Shown one piece after another: positions 34,647 to 34,664 of a DNA stretch of 34,664 nt. Where the stretch lies: NCBI RefSeq assembly GCF_000313755.1, contig NZ_AMZB01000090.1:1-34664 (forward strand), written 5' to 3'. The notes under the pieces are model-generated. The model ran no database searches and was not told where the DNA came from. It saw only the letters and a list, made by a program, of their open reading frames with translations. The DNA is from Pseudomonas nitroreducens TX1. GTDB lineage: Bacteria; Pseudomonadota; Gammaproteobacteria; Pseudomonadales; Pseudomonadaceae. The translations under genes and the position numbers were made by a program. Numbering within the stretch: the stretch's first letter is position 1; each line of letters opens with the position of its first letter.

Positions 34647-34664
34647 TAGGAGCGAGCTTGCTCG
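34647..34664. repeat. REP arm cut by the window end
   Basis: TAGGAGCGAGCTTGCTCG runs to the last base of the window and matches the left arm at 9401-9418. The rest of the element lies outside. Confidence 0.8.

Overview
The window is chromosomal DNA of a Pseudomonas close to the P. aeruginosa group. It is GC-rich with strong G/C at third codon positions. Gene content and order from the dipeptide operon to speC match what I remember of P. aeruginosa PA4500-PA4519. Many intergenic gaps hold Pseudomonas-type REP palindromes (core TAGGAGCGAGCTTGCTCGCG). No tRNA, rRNA, CRISPR array, prophage or transposase gene was found.

Positions 1-8600 hold a dipeptide/tripeptide uptake operon on the + strand: dppA3 (cut by the window edge), opdP (outer-membrane porin), dppA4 (second binding protein), dppB and dppC (permeases), dppD and dppF (ATPases), closed by a terminator. 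Similar stem-loops follow both binding-protein genes, and a REP element separates dppC from dppD. Positions 8727-10736 hold an unknown membrane-anchored protein with a proline-rich linker, and a divergent LysE-type exporter and Lrp-type regulator pair.

Positions 10737-12692 are the most interesting part. A two-gene module encodes an RtcB2-type RNA ligase and the release-factor-like protein PrfH, overlapping by one base. From published work this pair rescues and repairs ribosomes cut in the 16S rRNA decoding centre. The module is preceded by a short leader that shows a strong ribosome-binding site, a 13-codon ORF and competing GC-rich pairings. It looks like a translation-coupled RNA switch, which is inference.

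Positions 12695-15038 (minus strand) carry pxpA-pxpB-pxpC, the ATP-dependent 5-oxoprolinase. Positions 15167-16069 carry lpxO (lipid A hydroxylase), followed by a terminator and two intergenic repeats. Positions 16445-23116 are an iron-acquisition block: piuB, piuA (TonB receptor) and, divergently, piuC with a Sel1-repeat gene, with Fur-box-like sites upstream of piuA and piuC and a weaker one before piuB. Positions 23214-25013 encode a CptA/EptC-like phosphoethanolamine transferase. About 650 bp of repeats follow, then speC (ornithine decarboxylase, minus strand) with a long upstream non-coding stretch.

From about 27600 the synteny changes: the opuC osmoprotectant ABC transporter (minus strand), an NhaP-type Na+/H+ antiporter and prfC (RF3) correspond, from memory, to PA3887-PA3903, a different part of the P. 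aeruginosa chromosome. The 26886-27636 gap, which contains two kinds of repeat, is therefore a probable rearrangement junction relative to that species.
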